DNA of 64,000 nucleotides from positions 62,001-126,000 of the forward strand of contig JAFEDS010000001.1 of assembly GCA_018241505.1 (NCBI GenBank), given 5' to 3'. The position numbers and the translations under genes are program-made. The stretch comes from Pseudomonadota bacterium (lineage in GTDB: Bacteria > Pseudomonadota > Gammaproteobacteria > Steroidobacterales > Steroidobacteraceae). Numbering within the stretch: the stretch's first letter is position 1; every line of letters starts with the position of its first letter. Shown piece by piece: positions 33,702-42,324 of this stretch. Below the pieces are notes generated by a model. That model was not told the origin of the DNA. It saw only the letters and a list, made by a program, of their open reading frames with translations, and did not search any database.

Positions 33702-34040
33702 GGCTCCCTCCTGAGGGTTGACAAATCGAGCAGTACCTCGTATTTCGATTCTACTCCTAGCGTGCGGAAATGCCATGGGCATATTGCAGCGCGGTACCCC
33801 CCCTGGCCGCCCATTGTTGATATCAGGCCGCGCGGGATTCAACACAACACGGGCGCTAGCTGCGCCGCAGCACCGCGATTTGCCTCACACTCTGCGACGT
33901 CAGTGCTTTGCATAACTGCGCGCACACGGCACTCTCGATTGAGCGATTGCAGCGTTCCCCGGCAACAGGGATCGCTGCTGCTTCGGGTCATTTGGTTCGA
34001 GTGATCGCACACATCGCCACACGGGGGCAGGCAAATCAGA
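33702..34040. other. Gene-free region between divergent stress protein and TonB receptor
   Basis: Holds regulatory DNA for two divergent transcripts. A perfect TTGACA at 33718-33723 faces the receptor, but its best -10 (TATTTC after 17 bases) is poor. TCGTATTTCG at 33738-33747 repeats ten bases of the operator-like element in front of the receptor gene at 42325. A run of seven Cs lies near 33800. No convincing gene is seen. Confidence 0.5.
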
Positions 34041-36026
34041 ATGAACGGGCGCTGTGTCCACACCCCCTTGCGGTCAGCCGTCGCGGTCCTGGTCCTATCC
34101 ATCCTCAGCCCGATCGCCGCGGCCGATGCGGATTCCACGGGCGAGCTGAAGCAATTGAGCCTGGAGCAGCTCATGGACGTCCAGGTCACCTCCGTCGCAC
34201 GGCACTCCGAATCGATCCTCCAAGCAGCCGCCTCCGTGCAGGTCATCACCCGCGATGAGATCCGCCGCTCAGGCGCGACCAGCCTCGCCGAAGCGCTGCG
34301 CCTGGCGGACAACCTGCAAGTGGCCCAGAAGAACGCCCACGACTGGGGAATCAGCGCGCGCGGCTTCAACTCGGCGCTCGCCAACAAACTCCTCGTCATG
34401 ATAGATGGCCGCACTGTCTACACGCCGCTGTTTTCCGGCGTGTTCTGGAATGACCAGGACTATCTGCTGGAGGACATCGATCGCATCGAAGTCATCAGCG
34501 GGCCCGGCGGGACGCTTTGGGGCGCCAACGCCGTCAACGGCGTCATCAACATCATCACCCGCAGCGCCGCGGATACCCAGGGTTTGTTTGCGGAGGCCGG
34601 CGGTGGCAATCAATTGAAGGCACTGGCCGCGGCCCGCTATGGCGGCAGCTTCGGATCGGGGACGAGCTATCGACTCTATGGGAAGTATTTCGATAGGAAT
34701 GATGAGGTCTATCCCAACGACCAATCCGCCGGCGACGGCTGGCACCAGGCACAGACGGGATTTCGCATCGACTCGAGAGCCTCTGAGCACGACAGTGTGA
34801 GCCTGCATGGCGACTTCTATCAGGGCCATGCGGGTATCGATACCGGGGGCACGGCCCAAACAGCGGGCGGCAATGTCCTGGGGCGTTGGACCCACACGAT
34901 ATCGGATGAGTCCGATCTGAACCTGCAGACCTACTACGACAAAACCCATCTCATTGACCCGATTCCGCGGGCCGTCTTGAACGGTGTCGTCCTCGCCCCG
35001 GCGGGACGCTTGCATGATGACCTCACCACCTACGACATCGATCTGCAGCATCGTTTTGCGCTGGGCGGCCGTAACAGCATTGTCTGGGGTTTCGGCTACC
35101 GCTATACCCATGATGTCGTCGTGAACGCGCCCGGCCTCGGCTTCCTGCCGTCGCCCCTGGATCAAAGTCTGTTCAGCGCTTTCGTGCAGGATGAGATGGC
35201 CATCCGGTCCGACCTGTCGCTCATTCTCGGCTCCAAGATCGAGCACAACGACTACACCGGCTTTGAATACGAACCCAACCTCCGGCTGCGGTGGAGCCTG
35301 GCCCCGGATCAGGCGTTGTGGTCGGCCATTTCGCGTGCGGCCCGCACTCCTTCGCGAATCGATCGAGACCTTGCGGAGCCCGCGCCTCCCTATTTCACAG
35401 TCCTGAAAGGAGGCAGTGACTACGGCTCTGAGTACGTCACGGCTTACGAGCTGGGCTACAAGGGACGTATTTCACCGAGCACGACCGCATCGGTAACCGT
35501 GTTTCGCAACGATTATCGCGACGTGCGCAGCACGAGCTTCACGCCGGGAACCATCATTCCCATCTTCTTTGCCAACAATCTCGCGGGCCATACCGAAGGC
35601 CTCGAAGTCGCCGCGGATCAGCGGTTGCTGGAGAACTGGTCCCTGCATGCCGGCTATGACTATCTGCACGAGAGTTTGCACGTTCGCCCCGGGCAGTTCG
35701 ACCTCAACAACGCGCTCAACGAAACCGCCGACCCAAGACAGCGCTTCTCGGTTCGGTCCTCGTTGGATCTGCCGGCCCGGGTGCAGTGGGATGCCACCGT
35801 TCGATGGGTGGACTCGCTGCCTATGAACAGCGGCGCCCTCGTCGGCACAGTGCCCGCCTTTTTCGAGCTCGACATGCGGCTCGGCTGGACCCTGTTGCCG
35901 GGTCTCGAGGTGTCTGTGTCGGGACAGAATCTGCTGCACGACCGCCACCCGGAATACGGCTTCCCGGGTCCGGCCCGCGTCGAGATCGAGCGCAGTGTCT
36001 ATGGAAAGATTGCATGGCGCAGGTGA
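34041..36026 (+). CDS. TonB-dependent receptor of the YfiR-operon type
   Basis: A 661-residue outer-membrane receptor with a signal peptide (MNGRCVHTPLRSAVAVLVLS onwards, cleavage near IAAA). It starts its mature part with LKQLSLEQLMDVQVTSV, the box typical of receptors that accompany YfiR genes, and has a plug (VQVITRDEIRRSGATSLAEA, VMIDGRTVYTPL, IEVISGPGGTLWGANAVNGV) and a barrel. No STN domain. The next gene overlaps its end by 13 bases. Ligand unknown. Confidence 0.88.
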   Translation: MNGRCVHTPLRSAVAVLVLSILSPIAAADADSTGELKQLSLEQLMDVQVTSVARHSESILQAAASVQVITRDEIRRSGATSLAEALRLADNLQVAQKNAHDWGISARGFNSALANKLLVMIDGRTVYTPLFSGVFWNDQDYLLEDIDRIEVISGPGGTLWGANAVNGVINIITRSAADTQGLFAEAGGGNQLKALAAARYGGSFGSGTSYRLYGKYFDRNDEVYPNDQSAGDGWHQAQTGFRIDSRASEHDSVSLHGDFYQGHAGIDTGGTAQTAGGNVLGRWTHTISDESDLNLQTYYDKTHLIDPIPRAVLNGVVLAPAGRLHDDLTTYDIDLQHRFALGGRNSIVWGFGYRYTHDVVVNAPGLGFLPSPLDQSLFSAFVQDEMAIRSDLSLILGSKIEHNDYTGFEYEPNLRLRWSLAPDQALWSAISRAARTPSRIDRDLAEPAPPYFTVLKGGSDYGSEYVTAYELGYKGRISPSTTASVTVFRNDYRDVRSTSFTPGTIIPIFFANNLAGHTEGLEVAADQRLLENWSLHAGYDYLHESLHVRPGQFDLNNALNETADPRQRFSVRSSLDLPARVQWDATVRWVDSLPMNSGALVGTVPAFFELDMRLGWTLLPGLEVSVSGQNLLHDRHPEYGFPGPARVEIERSVYGKIAWRR

Positions 36027-36562
36027 AGCGGGCATGGTGTGTGGCCCTGTGCCTGCTGTGGGTTGTAGGGTTGGCGGTCGGGGCCGTCGCGCCTGGTGAA
36101 TACCGCGTCAAAGCGGTCTTCCTGTTCAACTTCGCCCAGTTTGTCGACTGGCCCGCGGATGCCTTCACGGATGCGGCCCAACCCTTTGTCATCGGCGTTC
36201 TCGGCAAGGATCCCTTTGGTCCCGAGCTCGATGCCGTGGTGCGCGGTGAAAAGGTGTCGCAACGGCCGCTGGTGGTCGAGCGTTACTACAACATCGCGGA
36301 CCTCCATAGCTGCAACATCCTGTACATCGCGCGCAGCGAGATGGGACACCTTCCGCAGATACTCGCGGCCCTCAAGGGACGCAGTATCCTGACGGTAAGC
36401 GATGCCGACGGCGACGATCAGACGGGTGTCATGATCAGGCTGGTCAACCGAAGCAACCGGGTCGGGCTGCAGATCGATGTGGGCGCGGCCAAGGCCGGTC
36501 ACCTGACCATCAGCTCCAAATTGTTGCGTCCTGCCGAAATCGTCGGCAGCCCGGAGGGCTAG
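36014..36562 (+). CDS. YfiR-family (DUF4154) periplasmic regulator
   Basis: A 182-residue protein with a signal peptide (MAQVKRAWCVALCLLWVVGL) and the DUF4154 core: EYRVKAVFLFNFAQFVDWP, FVIGVLGKDPFG, CNILYIARSE, ILTVSDADG and MIRLVNRSNRVGLQIDVGAA. In Pseudomonas, YfiR sits in the periplasm and restrains the diguanylate cyclase YfiN through its periplasmic domain. Here the following gene is a histidine kinase with a YfiN-like periplasmic domain, so that kinase is the probable target. It overlaps the receptor gene and lies one base from the kinase gene. Confidence 0.88.
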   Translation: MAQVKRAWCVALCLLWVVGLAVGAVAPGEYRVKAVFLFNFAQFVDWPADAFTDAAQPFVIGVLGKDPFGPELDAVVRGEKVSQRPLVVERYYNIADLHSCNILYIARSEMGHLPQILAALKGRSILTVSDADGDDQTGVMIRLVNRSNRVGLQIDVGAAKAGHLTISSKLLRPAEIVGSPEG

Positions 36563-36563
36563 C

Positions 36564-39008
36564 ATGCCGACAACACCCATCCGGCGAAAGATCATGACCG
36601 CGCTGCTGCTGACGAGCGGTGTCGTCATGTTGTTCACTTCGTCCGCTTTCTGTGTCTACGACTTCCTGACTTATCGCCAGCAGACTCTGCACAACCTGGC
36701 CACACTCGGCGATGCCATCGCTGCCAACAGCACCGCGGCCCTGGCATTTCAGAACCCGGACGACGCGCGGGAAGTCCTGTCCGCGTTGCATGCGGAAAGT
36801 CACATTGTCGATGCCACCTTGTTCACTTCGGACGGCAGGCCTTTCGCCTCGTACCCAGCCAAGCGCCCGGCTGTGCCGGTGGCAACCCCGCCGCCGGATG
36901 GCTACCGCTTCGAGGGCGGATACCTCATCGGGGTCCAGCCGGTGGTGCAGGGCGAACGCCGGATGGGGAGTTTGTACCTGAAGTCCGACCTGAATGCGGT
37001 GAACCAACGGTTGCGCAGCTTTGTGCTCATTGCCGCGCTCGTCATGGTGTTGACGTGCGCCGCCGCCTATCTGCTGGCCACCCGCCTGCAAAGACAGATA
37101 TCCGAACCCATCCTGGCGCTTGCCAGGAGCGTGGCGGATGTGTCCAGTCGCCGGGATTACACGCTGCAGGTCCAGCGGCCCCACGGCTACGAGCTCGGTG
37201 TGTTGGCCGATTCCTTCAACAACCTGTTGGTGCAGGTCGAGGCGGCGCGCGCGCGCCTGCAGAGCCAGCTCGGTCGCCTGGACCTGTTGCATCGGATCAC
37301 GCGCGCGATCGGCGAGCGCCAGGACCTCCCCAGCATTTTCCAGGTCCTTCTGGGTTACCTGGAACAGGAGCTGCCGATCGATTTCGGCTGTATTGCACTG
37401 TGCGATCCCGCGGATGGGGAGGCCGTCCGCATCGCAACCATCGGTAATCGCAGCCGACTCCTGGCGCAAAGCATCGGGATTGATGTGGAGCCGCAGGTGC
37501 CGGTAGGCCAGAATGGCCTGGCCCGTTGCGTCGCCGGTGAGCTGGTCTACGAGCCGGATGTAGCCGCCGTTGACTTTCCATTCCCGCAACGCTTCCGCCG
37601 GGCCGGCATTCTTTCCCTGGTGCTGGCTCCCGTGCTCGTGCAGAAGCGCGTGTTCGGCGTTCTCATGGTGGGCCGCCGGCCGGCTGACGCGTTCAACAGC
37701 ACGGACTGCGAATTTCTGCGGCATCTGAGCGAACATGTCGCCCTGGCGTCGCACCAGGCTCAGCTCTACGGCGCCCTGCAACAAGCTTATGATGAAGTAC
37801 GTCAGTCACAGCAAGCCGTACTCCAACAGGAGCGCCTGCGCGCCTTGGGCCAGATGGCCAGTGGGATCGCTCATGATATCAACAACGCCATTTCGCCGAT
37901 CGCGCTCTACACCGAATCGCTGCTGGAGCGTGAACCGGGACTGAGCGACCGCACTCGCACCTGCCTCGTTACCATCCAGAGAGCGATCGAAGACGTGGCC
38001 GAAACCGTCTCGCGCATGCGCGAGTTCTACCGGGTACGCGCGCCGGAAATGAACCTGACGCGGGTCAGCCTGAATCGCCTCATCGAACAAGTGATCGAAC
38101 TGACACGCGCGCGTTGGAGCGACTTGCCGATGCAAAGGGGTGTGGTCATCACGTTGCAACCCAACCTGGCACCCGACCTGCCCGACATCATGGGCTCGGA
38201 AACCGAAATCCGCGACGCACTGACCAACCTCGTCTTCAATGCGGTCGATGCCATGCCGGAAGGGGGCACCCTCGTGTTACGTACACGGTTCGATCAGCGG
38301 GATGTTGATCTCCAGGACGAGCATGCGCCCGCCGTCCACGTGGAGGTTTCCGATACCGGCGTCGGCATGGATGAGGAGACACGGCGCCGTTGTCTCGAGC
38401 CTTTCTACACAACGAAGGGCGAACGGGGCACCGGTCTGGGTCTTGCAATGGTGTACGGCATGATCCAGCGTCACAGTGCCGATCTCAATATTGACAGCGC
38501 CGCAGGCAAGGGCACGACCGTGCGCTTGTCGTTCATCCCTGCGCAGACGACCCTGTTGACCGCGCAGCACGCGCCGGCCGGGCAGACAATCCAGCGCCTG
38601 CGACTCCTGTTGGTGGATGACGATCCGCTGCTGCTGAAGTCGGTCAAGGAGGTCCTCGATGCGGATGGCCATACCGTTGTCGCCGCCGATGGTGGTCAGA
38701 ACGGGATTGAGTCTTTTCAGACCGCGCAGCGCAGCGGTCAACCGTTCTCATTGGTCATTACCGACCTGGGTATGCCTTATGTCGATGGCCGCAAGGTCGC
38801 AGCCGCCGTCAAGGCGGAATCGCCGCGCACGCCCGTGATTCTGTTGACAGGGTGGGGGCGGCGGCTGATCGCCGAGAATGACACGCCACCTCACGTCGAT
38901 CGCATCCTCAGCAAACCGCCGAAGCTGGCCGCGCTGCGCGCCGCACTGGCCGAGCTCACTACCGATGCCGATTCGGTTCCGCCCACCGCACGGGAGCAGA
39001 TCTCATGA
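36564..39008 (+). CDS. Hybrid histidine kinase with CHASE8-like sensor
   Basis: An 814-residue inner-membrane hybrid kinase. Order: helix 1 (about 11-33), a periplasmic CHASE8/YfiN-like domain (TLGDAIAANSTAALAFQNPD, VDATLFTSDGRPFASY), helix 2 (about 150-172), HAMP, a GAF-like domain (about 250-400), HisKA-like helix with His437 in GIAHDINNAISP, HATPase (NLVFNAVDAMPEGG, GTGLGLAMVYG) and a C-terminal receiver with Asp734 in ITDLGMPYVDG. The periplasmic domain points to control by the YfiR encoded just upstream. The stop overlaps the next start as ATGA. Confidence 0.9.
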   Translation: MPTTPIRRKIMTALLLTSGVVMLFTSSAFCVYDFLTYRQQTLHNLATLGDAIAANSTAALAFQNPDDAREVLSALHAESHIVDATLFTSDGRPFASYPAKRPAVPVATPPPDGYRFEGGYLIGVQPVVQGERRMGSLYLKSDLNAVNQRLRSFVLIAALVMVLTCAAAYLLATRLQRQISEPILALARSVADVSSRRDYTLQVQRPHGYELGVLADSFNNLLVQVEAARARLQSQLGRLDLLHRITRAIGERQDLPSIFQVLLGYLEQELPIDFGCIALCDPADGEAVRIATIGNRSRLLAQSIGIDVEPQVPVGQNGLARCVAGELVYEPDVAAVDFPFPQRFRRAGILSLVLAPVLVQKRVFGVLMVGRRPADAFNSTDCEFLRHLSEHVALASHQAQLYGALQQAYDEVRQSQQAVLQQERLRALGQMASGIAHDINNAISPIALYTESLLEREPGLSDRTRTCLVTIQRAIEDVAETVSRMREFYRVRAPEMNLTRVSLNRLIEQVIELTRARWSDLPMQRGVVITLQPNLAPDLPDIMGSETEIRDALTNLVFNAVDAMPEGGTLVLRTRFDQRDVDLQDEHAPAVHVEVSDTGVGMDEETRRRCLEPFYTTKGERGTGLGLAMVYGMIQRHSADLNIDSAAGKGTTVRLSFIPAQTTLLTAQHAPAGQTIQRLRLLLVDDDPLLLKSVKEVLDADGHTVVAADGGQNGIESFQTAQRSGQPFSLVITDLGMPYVDGRKVAAAVKAESPRTPVILLTGWGRRLIAENDTPPHVDRILSKPPKLAALRAALAELTTDADSVPPTAREQIS

Positions 39009-40117
39009 GCACCGCGACGATCGCAAGGCTCCTGATCGTGGACGATGAAGCCGCGCTCATGACCGCGCTGTGCAAGACGCTCGAGTTGGAACAGTACGCC
39101 ACAACCGGGTTTACCTCGGCCCGCGAGGCACTGGAGCATCTCAGGCACCACCGCTACGACGTCCTGCTCACTGACCTGATGATGCCGGAAATGGACGGCA
39201 TCACCTTCCTGCGCTCGGCCCAGGCGATCGATCCCAACCTGTCCGTGATCATGATGACAGGACATGGGACGATCGACACTGCCGTCAAATCTCTCCAGTC
39301 CGGTGCGTTGGATTACGTTCTCAAGCCCTTCCGGCTCGACAATCTGTTGTCCGTGATGACTAGGGCACTGGCCATGCGGCGCCTGCAGGTCGAGAACCGC
39401 GAGCTGCAACAGCGCATCCAGGAACGCAGCCGCGAGCTCGAAGCGAGCAACGCGGAGCTGGAATCATTTTCCTATTCGGTGTCGCATGACCTGCGCGCGC
39501 CGCTGCGGGCCATTGACGGCTTTGCCACGCTGTTCATGCACGAATACGGCAGCCAGGTTCCCCAGGATGGACTGGATTTGCTGGCCAATGTCGTTGCCGG
39601 CACCGCCCGCATGCAGCGCCTCATCGATGACTTGCTGCACCTGGCGCGCTTCAGCCGCCAGCCGCTCGACATGCATACCGTGTCGATGAAGGACCTCGTG
39701 CAGCGGGTGATGGCGACGCTTCAACACCAGTGGCCCGGCCGCGCCCGGCACGTCGAAATCGGCGAGCTGCCGGACTGCTGCGGCGATCAGTCCCTGCTGG
39801 AGCATGTGTTGACCAACGTTCTCTCCAATGCATTCAAGTTCACCGCTACGCGCGATCCGGCCCGGATCGAAATCGGGGCCTATGCGGAGGGTGCGGAACA
39901 GGTTTACTTTGTGCGCGACAACGGCGTGGGATTTGACATGAAGTATGCCGACAAATTGTTCGGCGCGTTCCAACGGCTGCACGCGGAATCCGACTTCCCC
40001 GGCACCGGCATCGGCCTGTCGATTGTCCGCCGCATCATCCTGCGCCATGGTGGCCGAGTCTCGGTGGAGAGTCGTTTGCAAGAGGGCACCACACTGTATT
40101 TCAGCCTGCCTCGCTAG
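39005..40117 (+). CDS. Receiver-histidine kinase (no DNA-binding output)
   Basis: A 370-residue soluble protein. Residues 1-120 form a receiver with Asp57 in LLTDLMMPEMDG, then a coiled-coil (LQQRIQERSRELEASNAELE), HisKA with His161 in SVSHDLRAPLRAIDGF, and HATPase (NVLSNAFKFTA, GTGIGLSIVRR). It probably receives phosphate from the upstream hybrid kinase and passes it on. No DNA-binding or c-di-GMP output is encoded in this operon, so the final target lies elsewhere. Coupled to the kinase by a 4-base ATGA overlap. Confidence 0.9.
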   Translation: MSTATIARLLIVDDEAALMTALCKTLELEQYATTGFTSAREALEHLRHHRYDVLLTDLMMPEMDGITFLRSAQAIDPNLSVIMMTGHGTIDTAVKSLQSGALDYVLKPFRLDNLLSVMTRALAMRRLQVENRELQQRIQERSRELEASNAELESFSYSVSHDLRAPLRAIDGFATLFMHEYGSQVPQDGLDLLANVVAGTARMQRLIDDLLHLARFSRQPLDMHTVSMKDLVQRVMATLQHQWPGRARHVEIGELPDCCGDQSLLEHVLTNVLSNAFKFTATRDPARIEIGAYAEGAEQVYFVRDNGVGFDMKYADKLFGAFQRLHAESDFPGTGIGLSIVRRIILRHGGRVSVESRLQEGTTLYFSLPR

Positions 40118-40256
40118 TGGCTCGACCTGGAACGCGGCGACTGCTTTGCTCCCGTAGGTCCTAACCCAAGTTAGAATCGCGCGATCATTCGTTGTCAATC
40201 CCTGCCGGCATCTGCGATCCTTTCCGCCAGAACGGCGGCAAGCGGAAGCAACCAAA

Positions 40257-42221
40257 ATGAACAAGAACCGGGTGAATCGCCTGTCTTGGCTCATTCCGGC
40301 ACTGGCATTGGCGGCCTGTGGCGGCGGCAACACTTCGACTGCGCCGCCGATGTCGGATCCAGCACCGGCGCCGGCAGCGACGGCACCCACCATTGCGACT
40401 CAACCGGCCGATGCATCGAGCGCCGCCGGCGGCACTGCGACCTTCAGCGTAACTGCTGCCGGCACCGCCCCGCTCACCTATCAGTGGCAGAAGGCTGGAA
40501 CCGCAATAGCAGGCGCGACCGATTCGAGTTACACGACTCCCGCGCTTCAGGCTGCTGACAACGGCGCAATGTTCACAGTCGTTGTTACGAACTCGGCCGG
40601 CAGTATCACGAGCAACGGCGCCAAACTGACTGTTACCGGCAGCGCGCCACAGCCGAGCGATGTCGTCATGTACAAGAACGACGTGGCGCGAACCGGGCAG
40701 TATCCGCTGGAAACGACGCTGACACCGGCCAACGTCAACGCGACTAATTTCGGTTTGCTGCGCCAGATGAGTGTGGATGGCAAGGTGGACGGACAGCCGC
40801 TGTATCTGTCTAAACTGAGCATCGGTGGAGCGGCCCACAATGTCGTGTTCGCTGTGACTGAGAACGCCTCGGTGTACGCGTTCGATTCCGATACTGGCAC
40901 GAAGCTTTGGGAAGTGTCGCTTCTCAAAACAGGCGAGACCGCGGCTCCCCCGCAGAATGCGTGCGATCAGATCACTCCCACCATCGGTATTACAACCACT
41001 CCAGTCATCGACAGAACCGCGGGACCGAATGGCACCTTGTACGTTGTTGCAATGTCATTCGACGCCACCTCGAAGTACCACCAGCGCCTTCACGCGCTCG
41101 ACATCACCACCGGCGCGGAGTTGCTCAGCGGGCCAACGGAGGTGACAGGCAGCTATCCCAACCAGGCGGGCGTCACCACGTTCGATCCCGGTCAATACGC
41201 GGAACGAACCGCGCTACTGTTGCTCAATGGAGCCCTCTACACGACGTGGACGTCGCACTGTGATAACCCGCCGTACAGCGGCTGGATCATCACGTTTGAC
41301 CAGGGGACGCTGGCGCAGTCAGCCGTTCTCAATGTTGGACCGGACAGCGGCATCCTGCCGGCGCCCGACATCCCGCCGGCCTTGCAGAATGACACCTCTA
41401 TCAACGGGCCGGCGATCTGGATGAGTGGCAGCGGTCCGGCGGCCGATTCGGCCGGCAACGTCTATCTGCTGACCGGCAATGGCCGTTTCGAGACTACCCT
41501 GGATGCGAACGGCTTCCCCAACCGGGGCGACTATGGGAACTCGTTCCTCAAGCTGTCCAAGTCAGGCTCCACTTTGAAGGTCGCGGACTACTTCACCCAG
41601 ACGGACAGCCTCCAGGCGTCCTTCAATGACCTCGACCTGGGAGCGGGCGGGGGCCTGATTCTTCCCGATATGAAGGACAGCAACGGCAACGTCAAACACC
41701 TGATCGTAGGGGCCGGCAAGGATACCCGGGTGTATGTGGTCGATCGCGACAACATGGGCAAGTTCAGCCCGACAACCAACAACATCTGGCAGCAACTCGG
41801 TGCCGGCGCGCTGGGCGGCCCGGTGCGCGGCTCGCCTGCCTACTTTAATGGAACCTTGTATTACGGCCCCCGCGATGTATCACTGAAGGCATTCACGTTC
41901 GCGAATGCAAAGCTGCCGGCAGCCGCGACTTCGCAGTCGGTTGCGACCTTCGGCTACCCCGGTACGTCACCGGTGATTTCCTCGAATGGTGCTGCCCAAG
42001 GCATCGTCTGGACCCAGCATTCGAACGGCACGTTGTATGCGTTCGATGCGACCAATCTGGCGCACGAGCTCTATGACAGCCGGCAGGCCACCGGCAACCG
42101 CGATGTAACAGGACCGGGAGCCGCCGGGTCCGGGTTGAAGTTTGTGGTGCCGGTGATTGCGAACGGCAAAGTCTTCATGGGAACACCCAACTCCGTCGCC
42201 GTATTCGGCCTGCTGCATTGA
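40257..42221 (+). CDS. Lipoprotein with Ig-like and PQQ-type propeller domains
   Basis: A 654-residue lipoprotein (lipobox LAAC then GGG). After a Pro/Ala linker comes one Ig-like domain (PTIATQPADASSAAGGTATF, LTYQWQKAGTAIAGAT, about residues 45-125), then a beta-propeller with PQQ/BamB-type blades (VYAFDSDTGTKLWEVS, LHALDITTGAEL, GTLYAFDATNLAHEL). Such propellers can be quinoproteins or binding platforms; no quinone or calcium ligands are assigned. Location: periplasmic or surface-anchored. It is alone, with its own upstream gap of 139 bases. Confidence 0.75.
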   Translation: MNKNRVNRLSWLIPALALAACGGGNTSTAPPMSDPAPAPAATAPTIATQPADASSAAGGTATFSVTAAGTAPLTYQWQKAGTAIAGATDSSYTTPALQAADNGAMFTVVVTNSAGSITSNGAKLTVTGSAPQPSDVVMYKNDVARTGQYPLETTLTPANVNATNFGLLRQMSVDGKVDGQPLYLSKLSIGGAAHNVVFAVTENASVYAFDSDTGTKLWEVSLLKTGETAAPPQNACDQITPTIGITTTPVIDRTAGPNGTLYVVAMSFDATSKYHQRLHALDITTGAELLSGPTEVTGSYPNQAGVTTFDPGQYAERTALLLLNGALYTTWTSHCDNPPYSGWIITFDQGTLAQSAVLNVGPDSGILPAPDIPPALQNDTSINGPAIWMSGSGPAADSAGNVYLLTGNGRFETTLDANGFPNRGDYGNSFLKLSKSGSTLKVADYFTQTDSLQASFNDLDLGAGGGLILPDMKDSNGNVKHLIVGAGKDTRVYVVDRDNMGKFSPTTNNIWQQLGAGALGGPVRGSPAYFNGTLYYGPRDVSLKAFTFANAKLPAAATSQSVATFGYPGTSPVISSNGAAQGIVWTQHSNGTLYAFDATNLAHELYDSRQATGNRDVTGPGAAGSGLKFVVPVIANGKVFMGTPNSVAVFGLLH

Positions 42222-42290
42222 TGTCATCCTCAACCCAACACTCTCGAGACTTCTTTGAAATCCCTGACTGACTCGCCCGTTCCAAAAGCA

Positions 42291-42311
42291 TATCGTATTT
42301 CGTATACGATA
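42291..42311. promoter_or_regulatory. Operator-like inverted repeat before TonB receptor
   Basis: TATCGTAT (42291-42298) and ATACGATA (42304-42311) are perfect 8-base arms around TTCGT. Nested in it is the 10-base palindrome TCGTATACGA (42300-42309). It ends 13 bases before the receptor start. GTATAC-centred dyads are typical of GntR-family operators. The 10-mer GTATACGATA recurs before the VPS10 gene. Confidence 0.6.
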
Positions 42312-42324
42312 AGGGGGACGGGGT

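Noticed and set aside
33718-33746. TTGACA promoter for the TonB receptor at 34041
   Set aside because: The -35 is perfect but the best -10 is TATTTC and the distance to the gene is nearly 300 bases; not strong enough to list as a promoter.
33738-33747. TCGTATTTCG repeat shared with the element at 42291-42311
   Set aside because: Only a 10-base match, outside any inverted repeat and far from the gene start; may be chance. Mentioned in the region entry only.
36510-37784. 424-codon antisense frame opposite the hybrid kinase
   Set aside because: Overlaps the kinase's sensor and GAF coding region entirely; composition is Gln/His/Arg-rich as expected of a shadow frame.
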